64,000 nt of DNA from an uncultured Oscillospiraceae bacterium (GTDB taxonomy: Bacteria; Bacillota; Clostridia; Oscillospirales; Oscillospiraceae). The stretch is taken from positions 1 to 64,000 of the forward strand of contig CANQNS010000004.1 in assembly GCA_947625285.1 (NCBI GenBank), written 5' to 3'. The notes under the pieces were generated by a model. It saw only the letters and a program-made list of their open reading frames with translations. It was not told where the DNA came from and did no database searches. How positions within the stretch are numbered: position 1 is the first letter of the stretch; each line of letters opens with the position of its first letter. The translations under genes and the position numbers were made by a program. Shown one piece after another: positions 35,852-44,783 of the stretch.

Positions 35852-37171
35852 CTAAGCAACCACGCCCAGCACAGCGTTCAGAACAAATACAGCGGCCAGA
35901 AGGTAAAGGGCCGGGTCGATCAGAGCGGCCCGCTTCCGGCACACCATCACCACCACATAGGAGACCACTCCCAGCATGACGCCGGTCGTGATGGAAAAGG
36001 TAAAGGGCATTCCAACGATCATCAGAAAACTGGGCAGAGATATCTCTACATGCTTCCAGGTGATCTGGGTGATGCCGCTCATCATGAACATACCCACCAT
36101 GACCAGGGGGGCGGCCAGCGCGGCGCCGGACACCATCGCCACCAGGGGCGTGAAGGGGATCACGACGAGGAAGAGTAGGCCAGTCACCACAGCGGAAAGG
36201 CCCGTGCGTGCGCCCTCTCGAATGCCGGTGGCGGATTCCGCCACGGCGATCACATTGGTGACCCCCAGCAAAGCCCCGGCGCAGGTGGCGGCCCCGCAGC
36301 AAAGAAAGGCCTCCTTCTGCCCGGCGATATCGCCGGTCGTATCCGCCAGTTTGGTATCGCTCGCCACGCCCTGAAGGGTGCCCAAAACGTCAAAAAACTC
36401 CGATACCACCAGGGAGAGCAGCGCGGAGATCAGCGGGATGGGGCCCAGGGCCAAAAGGCCGGTGAAGTCCGGCTTCAACGCGGCGAGAGACAGTTTCGGG
36501 GCGGCCGTCAGGCTTTGCGGCAGGACAGTCACGCCCAGCGGGATCCCCAGCGCCGCTGTCAACGCGATGCCTATCATAAGCGCGCCGGGGACTTTTTTCA
36601 TCACCAGCACCGCTGTTATGAAGATACCCAGCAGCGCCAGCAAAGGCTCCGGCGCGGTCAGCGCCCCCATATCCACCATGTTCTCATTCGCGGTGATAAG
36701 ACCGGCGTTGATGAGCCCGGAGAGCGTGAGAAGCAGTCCCAACCCGGCGGACAGGGCAAACTTGAAGGGCATGGGCAGCGCGTCGTTCAGCCGCTGCCGC
36801 AAGGGGCTCAGCGACAGGGCCAGAAACAGCACGCCGGACAGCAGCACCAGGGCCAGCGCCTGCTGCCAGGTGCAGCCATAGTGTTGGCAGAGGGTATAGG
36901 TAAACATCGTGGGAAATCCCAGTCCGGGAACCAGCGCGAAGGGCAGGTTGGACGCCAGTCCGAACAGGATGCTGCCCAGGGCGGCGATCAGGCATGTGGC
37001 CGTCATGACCTCTTTGACATCCATGCCCGCGCCGGAAAGCTGGCTCGGAATGACCAGGATCAGGTATGCCGCAGAACAAAATGTGGTGCACCCGCCCAAA
37101 ATCTCCCGGCCTACGGTCGTGCCCCGCTGGGACAAGCAGAAGAATCGATCCAGTTGCTTCATTTTCCTCAC
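35852..37171 (-). CDS. NCS2/AzgA-type purine permease-like protein, copy C
   Basis: Polytopic NCS2-family protein; members import hypoxanthine, guanine, adenine or xanthine with a cation. About 12-14 membrane segments are visible. The N-terminus RGTTVGREILGGCTTFCSAAYLI matches the AzgA opening. The first binding-site stretch, usually APGMGLNAFFTY, reads VPGLGFPTMFTYTLC, and the TM10 stretch reads GVTNVIAVAESATG. Both differ at residues close to the ligand, so specificity may be altered or lost. It starts 3 bp after the adjacent paralogue, the last gene before the terminator. Confidence 0.85.
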   Translation of the reverse strand: MRKMKQLDRFFCLSQRGTTVGREILGGCTTFCSAAYLILVIPSQLSGAGMDVKEVMTATCLIAALGSILFGLASNLPFALVPGLGFPTMFTYTLCQHYGCTWQQALALVLLSGVLFLALSLSPLRQRLNDALPMPFKFALSAGLGLLLTLSGLINAGLITANENMVDMGALTAPEPLLALLGIFITAVLVMKKVPGALMIGIALTAALGIPLGVTVLPQSLTAAPKLSLAALKPDFTGLLALGPIPLISALLSLVVSEFFDVLGTLQGVASDTKLADTTGDIAGQKEAFLCCGAATCAGALLGVTNVIAVAESATGIREGARTGLSAVVTGLLFLVVIPFTPLVAMVSGAALAAPLVMVGMFMMSGITQITWKHVEISLPSFLMIVGMPFTFSITTGVMLGVVSYVVVMVCRKRAALIDPALYLLAAVFVLNAVLGVVA

Positions 37172-37174
37172 CTC

Positions 37175-38482
37175 CTAGACCGCCGAAAGGACGTACATGA
37201 CCACAAACAGGGCGGTCAGAACGTAGGTGACTGGAGGTATCTTCTTCCCTTTCCCGCTGACAAGGCTGATGGCGGTGTAGGAGATGAAGCCCACGCCGAT
37301 GCCGTCCGCCACAGAATAGGTAAAGGGGATCATGATCATCGTGAGAAAACAGGGCAGGGCGATCTCCACCTGATGCCAGTAAATGTTGGTGGCGTTGTGG
37401 ATCATCAACATCCCGATCAGCACAAGGGCTGGCGAGGTAGCCGCCCCAGGGATCATCCCCGCGATGGGGGCCAGCAGGATGGCAGCCAGAAACAGCACGC
37501 CGGTGGCGGCGGTGTAGAGCCCGGTCCGGGCCCCGTCCGCCACGCCGGTGGAACCCTCCACCGGCACGCCGATGGCCGGCGCGCCCAGCAGCGGCGCCAC
37601 AGCGGTGGACAGGGCCACCGCCGTCATGCCCCGGCTGTATCGGCCCAGGCCGCCCTTTTTGTCCAGCAGGTCTCCGGCCCCGGCAATGCAGATGAGCGCG
37701 CCCAGAGTGTCAAAGCACAGGCACATGGTGAAGGTGACGACAGCGGTTATCAAGGGCAATATGCCCAGAGAGAATACCCCGCTGAAGTCCGCTGACAGCA
37801 GCAGCGGCCGAAGGGCGGACAGGGAAAGCGTCACGGACTCCGGCGGCTGGGTCACCCCCAGCGGGAAGCCCAGCAAAGTGGTCGCCACGATGCCGATGAG
37901 CATGGCGCCCTTCACCTTCCAGGCCATCAGCACGCCGGTGAACAGCAGGCCCACTATAGCCAGAAAGGTGGCCGGGGCGCCGATATCCCCCAGCAGCAGC
38001 GCGCCGTCCTGGGCCTGGACGATGCCGGAATTGAGCAGCCCGATAAGCGCGATGAACAGCCCCAGACCTGCGCTGATGGCGTTTTTCATGCTGGGCGGGA
38101 TGCAGGAGATCATCTGATCCCGCAGGGGCGTCAGGCTGATCGCCAGATAAGCTATCCCGGACAGGCTCACCACCGCCAGCGCCTGGGCCCAGGTATAGCC
38201 CATAGCGAGGCAGAGGGTATAGGTGAAAAAAGCGTTGAGGCCCACCCCGGGGGCCAGCATAAAAGGCAGGTTCAGGGCGGCGGACAAAAAGCAGGCCAGA
38301 GCCGAGGACAGGCAGGTAGCCAGCAGCACGCCGGTATAGTCCATACCCGTCAGGGAGAGATAGCTTGGCGTCACGAACAGGATATACGCCACGGAGAAAA
38401 AGGATGTCAGCGCCCCAAGCAGCTCCTGGCGAACGGTGGTCCCATGCTCTGTCAAGCGAAACAGACGGTCCAATAATTTCAT
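37175..38482 (-). CDS. NCS2/AzgA-type purine permease-like protein, copy B
   Basis: Tandem paralogue of the following gene. RLTEHGTTVRQELLGALTSFFSVAYI and LAPGVGLNAFFTYTLC keep the canonical first motif, while the TM10 stretch (GAPAIGVPVEGSTG) departs from the usual TSTTTYVESAAG-like text. I start at MKLLDRLFRL, 30 codons into the track ORF. The upstream extension in another frame belongs to the HD gene, and its stop overlaps this ATG as ATGA. 435 aa, typical length. Confidence 0.88.
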   Translation of the reverse strand: MKLLDRLFRLTEHGTTVRQELLGALTSFFSVAYILFVTPSYLSLTGMDYTGVLLATCLSSALACFLSAALNLPFMLAPGVGLNAFFTYTLCLAMGYTWAQALAVVSLSGIAYLAISLTPLRDQMISCIPPSMKNAISAGLGLFIALIGLLNSGIVQAQDGALLLGDIGAPATFLAIVGLLFTGVLMAWKVKGAMLIGIVATTLLGFPLGVTQPPESVTLSLSALRPLLLSADFSGVFSLGILPLITAVVTFTMCLCFDTLGALICIAGAGDLLDKKGGLGRYSRGMTAVALSTAVAPLLGAPAIGVPVEGSTGVADGARTGLYTAATGVLFLAAILLAPIAGMIPGAATSPALVLIGMLMIHNATNIYWHQVEIALPCFLTMIMIPFTYSVADGIGVGFISYTAISLVSGKGKKIPPVTYVLTALFVVMYVLSAV

Positions 38483-38600
38483 GGTTCCGTCTCCTCCGGC
38501 TTTTCCATGTGCAGCAGCACATCCGCCTGCGTGATGACAAAGGAGGATCGCTCTGCCGCCACCCGGCGGCACATCAGCAGCTTGTCCCTAAGTTTGGAAG
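38479..38600 (-). other. out-of-frame coding extension of the HD gene
   Basis: One extra base in the G8 tract would open a continuous frame from DPEIRGG through VQDVTSKLRDKLLMCRRVAA to HMEKPEETEP and a stop at 38479. This adds about 45 residues and makes a perfect ATGA overlap with the permease start. The reading looks like real protein and fills an otherwise odd 118-bp gap. Confidence 0.6.
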
Positions 38601-39356
38601 TTACATCTTGTACCCCCCCCGGATTTCTGGGTCCTCTGTCCAGGCGTGGACCACCACCCGGTCCGGCGTCAGCTCTACCCGGCGGATAGCCATATGTTTG
38701 CGGAATTCCCGGCGGTCCCTGGCGCTGGGCATCTTCTCCACATCATACAGGAAGCTCACATTGCGCTCGGCGGAAATGTCCAGTTCATCCGCTAGACAGA
38801 GCAGCGCCGCCAAATAGGGCAGGCTCACCGTTTTTCCCGGCTCCACCTCAAATCGGGGCGGGTAGTTCTTCTCGTCCAGAAGATCCGTCTTCCGGTGTCC
38901 CCGGCAGACCTGGATCACAGCCTTTGCATAGGCTTCATTTGGAAAATCCAGCAAACGCCAGTACTTTTCCAGATACAGCCCGGACAATTCCTGGTGGTGG
39001 TCCCGTACGGCCCAGGCCCGGGCGTTATCATCCGCCGGCTCTGGAAACCCCAGTACCTCCCGAAACTGTTCAAAGTCCGATGCAGACACTCCCATGCCCA
39101 CATCATGGAACAGCGCGCCCATCAGCAGCACGTAGAGGTCTTCTGCGGTGAGCTTCTCGATCTGGCTGCCAATGAGCTGATTGCACAACTCTAAAATATC
39201 CAGGGAATGCAGCACCGTATGATCGGTAAAGTCAGGAAAGTAGTTCTCATACCGGCTGAGCATCTTCTGTGAGATCACCACGCAGTCCCGATACCGGCTG
39301 TGAAGTTCCGGCGCGCATCGGGCCAGTCTGCGCTCAATGCCATAGTCCTGTTCCAT
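38601..39356 (-). CDS. HD-domain phosphohydrolase, frame ends at a G8 tract
   Basis: HD-superfamily metal phosphohydrolase. The metal ligands fit HTVLHSLDILELC (H), GALFHDVGMG (HD) and CLADELDIS (D). No GYP motif is present, so it is not a standard c-di-GMP HD-GYP enzyme; the substrate is unknown. I start at MEQDYGIERR (ATG 39356) with GGAGG 7 nt upstream. As sequenced the frame stops 3 codons after a run of eight Gs. A ninth G would extend the protein to overlap the next gene. This is either homopolymer slippage (phase variation), programmed frameshifting or a sequencing error. It sits inside the partner-switch operon directly after the PP2C gene. Confidence 0.8.
   Translation of the reverse strand: MEQDYGIERRLARCAPELHSRYRDCVVISQKMLSRYENYFPDFTDHTVLHSLDILELCNQLIGSQIEKLTAEDLYVLLMGALFHDVGMGVSASDFEQFREVLGFPEPADDNARAWAVRDHHQELSGLYLEKYWRLLDFPNEAYAKAVIQVCRGHRKTDLLDEKNYPPRFEVEPGKTVSLPYLAALLCLADELDISAERNVSFLYDVEKMPSARDRREFRKHMAIRRVELTPDRVVVHAWTEDPEIRGGYKM
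38613..38620. repeat. homopolymeric G8 tract (minus strand) in coding sequence
   Basis: Eight consecutive Cs on the plus strand at the point where the HD reading frame is lost. It is one of only two such long G/C runs that I noticed in the window. Confidence 0.7.
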
Positions 39357-39398
39357 CACGATTCCTCCATTCGCTCCTCTCCCCTTGCCGCCCGGCAT

Positions 39399-41927
39399 TT
39401 ACAGGCGTTTTTCCACGGTCAGTATGTTCTGTCCGTCCTTATACTGGTAGCGCACATCGTCCATGGACTTTTTCACCATGAAGATGCCCAGGCCGCCTAT
39501 CTGCCGCTCCTCCGCGGAGAGGGTCACGTCCGGGTCCGCCTTCGCCAAGGGATCGTAGGGCTTGCCGTGGTCGATGAAGGTGATCCGCACCGCCAGAGGC
39601 TCCTGGTCCACGTCCACCCGCACCGTCGCCGGGCCGGAGGGGTCGTAGGCATACCGGGCGATGTTGCTGAAAAGCTCGTCTATCGCCACGTCGATCTGCA
39701 TCTTGGCCTTCGCCGGGCAGTCCAGCTTCTCCAGCCGCTGGTCCACGAAGTCCGTCACCACCGGGATATTCTCCAGCGTGGCCTCCACCGTCATCTCGTT
39801 GGGATCGGATGCGCCCATCTTTTTCTTAAACTCCAAACACAGCATCGTGATATCGTCGAACTGGGGCGCGTCCCCCACGAAGGCATCGATGTCCGCCTTC
39901 ACCGCCGGCAGCAGCGCGTCCGGGGCGGCGTCCGCGTTCCGGTTCAGCACCGCCTCCAGCCGCTCCATGCCGTACAGCTCGTTATTGGCGTTGGTGGCCT
40001 CCGTCACGCCGTCCGTGTACTGGAAGATCGCGTCCCCCGGCTCCAGCGTCATGGTCCCCATCTTGTACCGGGTCCCCTCCATGCCCGCCAGCACGAACCC
40101 GGCCCGTATCTTCTCCGGCGTATACTTCCCCTCCCGCCGGATGAAGGGCATCTCATGGCCGGCGTTCACAAAGTTGAACTGGCCGGTCTCCAGGTCCAGC
40201 ACGCCCTCGAAGGCCGTGATGAACAGCTCCTCGCCGTTTCCTTCGCACAGAAGCTGGTTGACCTCCATGAACACCTCCCCCAAGTCCCGCCCCGGGGTGG
40301 TGTGGTCCTTGATGAGCGTCTTGCCTATCACCATGAACAGCGCCGCCGGCACGCCCTTGCCGGACACGTCCGCCATGACGATAGCCAGGTGGGTGTCGTC
40401 CACCATGAAGAAGTCGTAGAAGTCGCCGCCCACCTCCTTGGCCGGATTCATGGAGGCATAGATATCCACCTCCGGCCGGTCCGGGAAGGCCGGGAAGATG
40501 CAGGGCAGCATGGAGCTCTGGATGTGGGTGGCGATGTCCAGCTCCGCGCCGATGCGCTCCTTTTCCGCCGTCACCGCCGTCAGCCGGCGGATATGGTCGT
40601 TCAGATCGTCCAGCATCTTGTTGAAAGCGGACGCCAGGCCGCCGATCTCGTCCGTGGACTCCACGTCCACCTTCTTGTCCAGCTCCCCCTTGCCGATCCG
40701 CTCCACGTTCCGGGCCAGCTTCTGGATGGGCCGGGTGATGCTGCCGGACACGGCGAAGGAGATGATGATCACCACGATGCCCACCGCCGCAAAGAAGATG
40801 ATGAAGCCCTTCATGATGCCGGACAGGGTCTTCTGGGTGGTCTCCTGGGCCTGGTCGGTCATGGTGTCTATGGTCTGCTTCGTCTCCACGGCGGGGCGCA
40901 CCACCTCCGCCTTATCCACGCTGATGCACAGCCGCCACCCGGTCTGGCCCAGATAGTGCCAGGCCAGATAGCTGTCCACGCCGTCCAGCGTCAGGCCCAC
41001 CAGGCCGGCGGTGTTATCCATCAGCATATCCAGATCGCCGCTCTGGCCGTCCTCGTCCACATGGGCCGCCAGGTCCATGTCAAAGCCCTCCTCGAAATAC
41101 CGGGGGTGTGCGATCAGGGTCCCCGCCTTGTCGATCACGAAGGCATAGCCGCTCTCGCCGATCTTGGCGGTGGTGATCTCGTCCAGCAGGGCCTGCAGCT
41201 TCACGTCCGACGCCACCACGCCGATGAGTCCTCCGTCCTCATCGCAGAACGCCCGGGCGGCGGTGATGCAGGTGTTGCCATAGGAGTCCAGATATGTATC
41301 CAGCCAGACCGTCCTGCCGGGCTTGGCCGACGCCTGCTGGTACCAGCCGCGCTCCCGGGGGTCATAGGTGGGGTCATAGGAATTGGACCGGGAATACCGA
41401 TAGGACACGCCGCTCTCCGTACCGGCGTAGATGTTGTCCAGCAGGTCGTTTTCCTCCAGCAGCGGGCCGAAGATGGACTCGCAGTTGGACAGAAGCTCTA
41501 TCTCCCGGTCCAGCTCCGCCGTCTTTTTCACGCCGGGCGCCAGCATATACTTGGAGCTGGCCTGGCCGTCCACCGTCTCGTCCGGCAGGGGCAGCCCCCG
41601 GCCGCCGTACTGGTCCTCGTTGGCGTAAAGATACTCGATGTAGTCCGCCAGGGACGTTACCATCCGGCTGATCTCCGTCAGCTGGGCGTTGGAATACAAC
41701 GCCTGCTTCTGGGCGATACGCCCCAGATATTCCTCCGCCTGGGCCTGCAGGGCCTCCTGGCTGTTGTCGGAGGCGGTCAGGCCCAGGGTGATGTTGGTCT
41801 TTTGAAATTCGTCCGTCAGGTCCCCCATGGACAGGTAGGAGCTGACGAACACCACCAGCAGCGTGCCCAGGGACATTACCAGCACCACCAGCAGGATCTT
41901 GATACCGATCTTCATGTTCTTAAACAT
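39399..41927 (-). CDS. Cache-HAMP-PP2C (SpoIIE-type) phosphatase with C-terminal RsbW-like kinase domain
   Basis: Transmembrane sensor protein that likely dephosphorylates, and may also phosphorylate, a STAS antagonist. Order: membrane segment (about 9-30), large extracytoplasmic dCache-like domain (about 35-300), second membrane segment (about 318-342), HAMP (about 345-400) and SpoIIE/PP2C domain (about 440-680). The PP2C domain has MADVSGKGVPAALFMV, NAGHEMPFIRR, TDGVTEATN and FDDITMLCLE. The C-terminal HATPase domain (about 705-842) keeps a full N-box DVAIDELFSNIARYAY, and FIDHGKPYDPL. It ends YKDGQN-ILTVEKRL. It overlaps the Ddl-like gene by 8 nt, and GGAGGAGG precedes the ATG. A sensor joining phosphatase and kinase in one chain is notable. 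Confidence 0.9.
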   Translation of the reverse strand: MFKNMKIGIKILLVVLVMSLGTLLVVFVSSYLSMGDLTDEFQKTNITLGLTASDNSQEALQAQAEEYLGRIAQKQALYSNAQLTEISRMVTSLADYIEYLYANEDQYGGRGLPLPDETVDGQASSKYMLAPGVKKTAELDREIELLSNCESIFGPLLEENDLLDNIYAGTESGVSYRYSRSNSYDPTYDPRERGWYQQASAKPGRTVWLDTYLDSYGNTCITAARAFCDEDGGLIGVVASDVKLQALLDEITTAKIGESGYAFVIDKAGTLIAHPRYFEEGFDMDLAAHVDEDGQSGDLDMLMDNTAGLVGLTLDGVDSYLAWHYLGQTGWRLCISVDKAEVVRPAVETKQTIDTMTDQAQETTQKTLSGIMKGFIIFFAAVGIVVIIISFAVSGSITRPIQKLARNVERIGKGELDKKVDVESTDEIGGLASAFNKMLDDLNDHIRRLTAVTAEKERIGAELDIATHIQSSMLPCIFPAFPDRPEVDIYASMNPAKEVGGDFYDFFMVDDTHLAIVMADVSGKGVPAALFMVIGKTLIKDHTTPGRDLGEVFMEVNQLLCEGNGEELFITAFEGVLDLETGQFNFVNAGHEMPFIRREGKYTPEKIRAGFVLAGMEGTRYKMGTMTLEPGDAIFQYTDGVTEATNANNELYGMERLEAVLNRNADAAPDALLPAVKADIDAFVGDAPQFDDITMLCLEFKKKMGASDPNEMTVEATLENIPVVTDFVDQRLEKLDCPAKAKMQIDVAIDELFSNIARYAYDPSGPATVRVDVDQEPLAVRITFIDHGKPYDPLAKADPDVTLSAEERQIGGLGIFMVKKSMDDVRYQYKDGQNILTVEKRL

Positions 41928-42870
41928 CGTCTTCCTCCTCCCCGGCAGTCCTCCATGCGGACAGTAGGATGTCCTCTACCATGTCCTCATACCGCACCCC
42001 GGAATAGGCCGCCTCCCGGGGCATCAGGCTCCCACGCTTCAGGCCGGGGACCGCGTTGATCTCCAGCACGTAAAACGCGCCGGCGTCCCGGGCCGACATG
42101 AAGTCCACCCGGCCCACGCCTCTGGCCCCGGTGATCTTGAATACCTTCTCCGCCGTCCGCTCCATCTCGCGCAGGAGCTTTTCGTCCAGCTCTGGCGGCT
42201 CCACGCCGTACTCGCCGGTGAAGAGGGTCAGGTCGTTTTGCTTTTCCACTTTCTCGCCGGAGAGGGTCTCCACACCCTCCACGCACTTGAGCGTGACCAG
42301 CTTTCCGTCCTTCTCAAAAAGCCCCACCGTGTAAAAGTCCCCGTCGATGAACTCCTCTAAAAGAATGGGGTCGTCATACTGGAACACGTGGGCTATCTTC
42401 CCCAGGTCCTCCGGCGAGCGTATCAGCTCGATGCCGAAGCTGCCCCCCTGGGTGGGGGCCTTCGCCACGAAGGGATAGCCGAAGCCGCTGTAGTCGAACT
42501 CTCCCCTCTCATACTGCTCTTTGGACAGGATCGTCCACCGGGGCGTGGGGACGCCGCAGCGGTCGAAAAGGAGCTTGCAGAGGATCTTGTCGTTGATGAG
42601 GGCCGCCGCCCGGGCGCCGCTGCCCGTAAAAGGGATGCCCTCATGCTCCAGCATGGCCTGCAATGTGCCGTCGCCGTGGTGCTTGCCCTGTACGCAGAGA
42701 TACACGATATCCGCCTTCTCCCGGCGCAGGGTCTGGACCATATCCCGCCCAAACTCCAGCATACACACGTCGTAGCCCTTGTCCCGCAGGACCTCCTCGA
42801 TCGACCTGGCGTTCTTGGCGGAGGCCATGGCCTCGCTGGACCAGCCGCCGTATACGATAGCGATCTTCAT
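41920..42870 (-). CDS. D-alanine--D-alanine ligase-like ATP-grasp enzyme
   Basis: ATP-grasp peptide ligase of the Ddl family. IVYGGWSSEAM replaces the usual GG-S-E loop text, GKHHGDGTLQAMLEHEGIPFTGSG matches the second Ddl signature, and LEINAVPGLKRGSLMPREA matches the third (usually EINT-PG). 316 aa, close to the usual length. Because it sits among transport and signalling genes rather than wall genes, and its motifs are slightly divergent, it may form another dipeptide or D-amino-acid amide. A housekeeping Ddl should be sought elsewhere. It overlaps the MFS stop by 4 nt and the phosphatase start by 8 nt. Confidence 0.85.
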   Translation of the reverse strand: MKIAIVYGGWSSEAMASAKNARSIEEVLRDKGYDVCMLEFGRDMVQTLRREKADIVYLCVQGKHHGDGTLQAMLEHEGIPFTGSGARAAALINDKILCKLLFDRCGVPTPRWTILSKEQYERGEFDYSGFGYPFVAKAPTQGGSFGIELIRSPEDLGKIAHVFQYDDPILLEEFIDGDFYTVGLFEKDGKLVTLKCVEGVETLSGEKVEKQNDLTLFTGEYGVEPPELDEKLLREMERTAEKVFKITGARGVGRVDFMSARDAGAFYVLEINAVPGLKRGSLMPREAAYSGVRYEDMVEDILLSAWRTAGEEEDDV

Positions 42871-44768
42871 GCTCTCACTCTCCTTCTTCCGCCCAGGGCC
42901 TCGGTCAGCACATAGCAGACCACCGCCGCCAGAAACAGCGCGCCCATGGCCGTCAATCCACGCTCATAGCCCAGCAGGATCACCACCGAATAGGCGGTGG
43001 GGCCCAGCATCTCGGTGATCTTCTTCAAAAAGCTCAGACAGGACAGGCTCCGGCCAGAATTCATGCTGGCGATGGCCGGCATCGCCAGAAAATAGTTGTT
43101 CTGCGCGCCGAACCCAAAGCTGTCCGCCACACCCAGAAACACCACCGCCGCCAGCGACGCCGCCATGCCTCCCACCAGGCCCGCGGTGAGCAGACCCACG
43201 GAGAAGACGACGTTATAGGCGATGTTCGCCCAGATGAGGTTTTGGGACTTGTCGATGATCTTTGCCGACAGCCACGGCCCCAGGTAGACGATGAGCAGCC
43301 CGTAGACCAGTTGGGCACGGCCCACGTCGGACACGGTCCGGCCTATGCTCTCATAATACAGCGGCAGATAGTAGCTCAGATAGGACCCCACGATGCAGGA
43401 CGGGGCGATCATGAACACGGAGAAGGACACGATCTGCAGCTTCTCCCGGACACGCAGGCCGCTCCGCTCCCGCTTCTCCACCGGCTGCTCGTTTTTGGGC
43501 AGCACGGCGTTCTCCATCCGGATGATGAACGCGCTGCACAGCACGGTCAGCACCGTCGCCATCAGAAACACGTTCCGGTAACCGAACCGCTCCGCCAGGA
43601 TGGACCCCAGCGCCGAGCCGCAGTTCATGCCGGCATAGAGCCCGGCGTTGAGCATGGAAAAGCCCCAGGTCTTCTCCCTCTCGCTCCGGCCGAACAGCGC
43701 AAGATTCCGCAGCGTCATCCAGCAAAAGCCGTACCCCAGTCCCACCACGGCACGCGCCGCGATGAATACCAGAAGCTCCCCGGACATGGCGCTGAGAAAC
43801 GTGCCCGCCGCCACCAGGACAAGTCCCGCCATGAACGGCAGCTTCCACCCCTTGCGCGTCAAAAGCTCCGTGGCCGCGAATATCGCCACGCAGGTGAGCA
43901 GCGTCTCCGCGGACTGGGGCATGCCCGCCGCCATGTTCGCGTCCATCCCGAACAGCGTCGAGTGAAGCTGCTTTGCCATGATGGGGATGAAGGCCGCGGA
44001 GAGCCGGGAGGCAAAGTAAAATAGAAACGCCGTCTGCCGCACGAAGTACAGCGCGGCCGGCTGGCCCTTCGTCTCCCGGCTCTTGCGGGTCACCAGGCCG
44101 ATCATGCCCCACACCATCTCCACGGAGAAAAACACGGATATTACCAGCGTAGTCAGCAGATCCAGCCAGATGGAGAATATCTGCCGCGTCCTGTATTGCT
44201 CGTTGACCCAGAACACGACCTGGGAGTCGTTGATGAAGGGGAATTCATACCGCTGCATCCCCTCTTTGCCCGCCAGCAGCGACGCCCCGGTGGACACGCG
44301 GGTGTTCCCCTCGCTGTCGATGATATACACGCCCTCGCAGCTGGAGCTGGACCGCACGGTCTCGTCCAGGATCTCGTCGATCTCATCGCTGTCCCCGGCG
44401 GTCTCCAGGCGGTTTATCATCCGGCGCATATCGCCGTACATCTCATAGCGCAGCTGCTGGTCCTTCTGGGAATACGAGGCGAAGGAGAACGCCAGCAGGA
44501 TGACGACCAGCACCGACACCATCATCGCCAGGATGTTGCCGCTCTCCACCTCGCCGTAAACGTTCAGCGCCGGGCCCTTGATGAAAAACACCGCGATCGT
44601 CACGATAGCCGCCCCGCCCAGAACGAAGATGCACAGGCGCAGCATCTGCTGCACGCCCCCGCTCTCGTTCATGTTCAATATCCACAGAAAAAACAGGTCG
44701 ATCATGATGACCGCCACGGAGCCGATCAGCAGCGACAGCCTTGTTCTCTTGTTTTGTTCGTGTTCCAC
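42867..44768 (-). CDS. MFS transporter with N-terminal extracytoplasmic sensor module
   Basis: 633-aa protein of two parts. Residues 1-225 contain about three membrane segments, then a soluble, probably extracytoplasmic segment (about 98-185, SYSQKDQQLRYEMYGDMRRM... DSEGNTRVSTGAS, Cache-like in character) and a fourth membrane segment. Residues about 235-633 form an MFS core with a recognisable AARAVVGLGYGFCW-type motif and about 11-12 helices. The start codon is GTG with a weak ribosome-binding site. The N-terminal part resembles the sensor half of membrane phosphatases, so this may be a transporter that senses, or a receptor built on an MFS scaffold. It is followed by the Ddl-like gene with a 4-nt overlap. 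Confidence 0.82.
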   Translation of the reverse strand: MEHEQNKRTRLSLLIGSVAVIMIDLFFLWILNMNESGGVQQMLRLCIFVLGGAAIVTIAVFFIKGPALNVYGEVESGNILAMMVSVLVVILLAFSFASYSQKDQQLRYEMYGDMRRMINRLETAGDSDEIDEILDETVRSSSSCEGVYIIDSEGNTRVSTGASLLAGKEGMQRYEFPFINDSQVVFWVNEQYRTRQIFSIWLDLLTTLVISVFFSVEMVWGMIGLVTRKSRETKGQPAALYFVRQTAFLFYFASRLSAAFIPIMAKQLHSTLFGMDANMAAGMPQSAETLLTCVAIFAATELLTRKGWKLPFMAGLVLVAAGTFLSAMSGELLVFIAARAVVGLGYGFCWMTLRNLALFGRSEREKTWGFSMLNAGLYAGMNCGSALGSILAERFGYRNVFLMATVLTVLCSAFIIRMENAVLPKNEQPVEKRERSGLRVREKLQIVSFSVFMIAPSCIVGSYLSYYLPLYYESIGRTVSDVGRAQLVYGLLIVYLGPWLSAKIIDKSQNLIWANIAYNVVFSVGLLTAGLVGGMAASLAAVVFLGVADSFGFGAQNNYFLAMPAIASMNSGRSLSCLSFLKKITEMLGPTAYSVVILLGYERGLTAMGALFLAAVVCYVLTEALGGRRRVRA

Positions 44769-44783
44769 TGTCCCGTTCTACGG

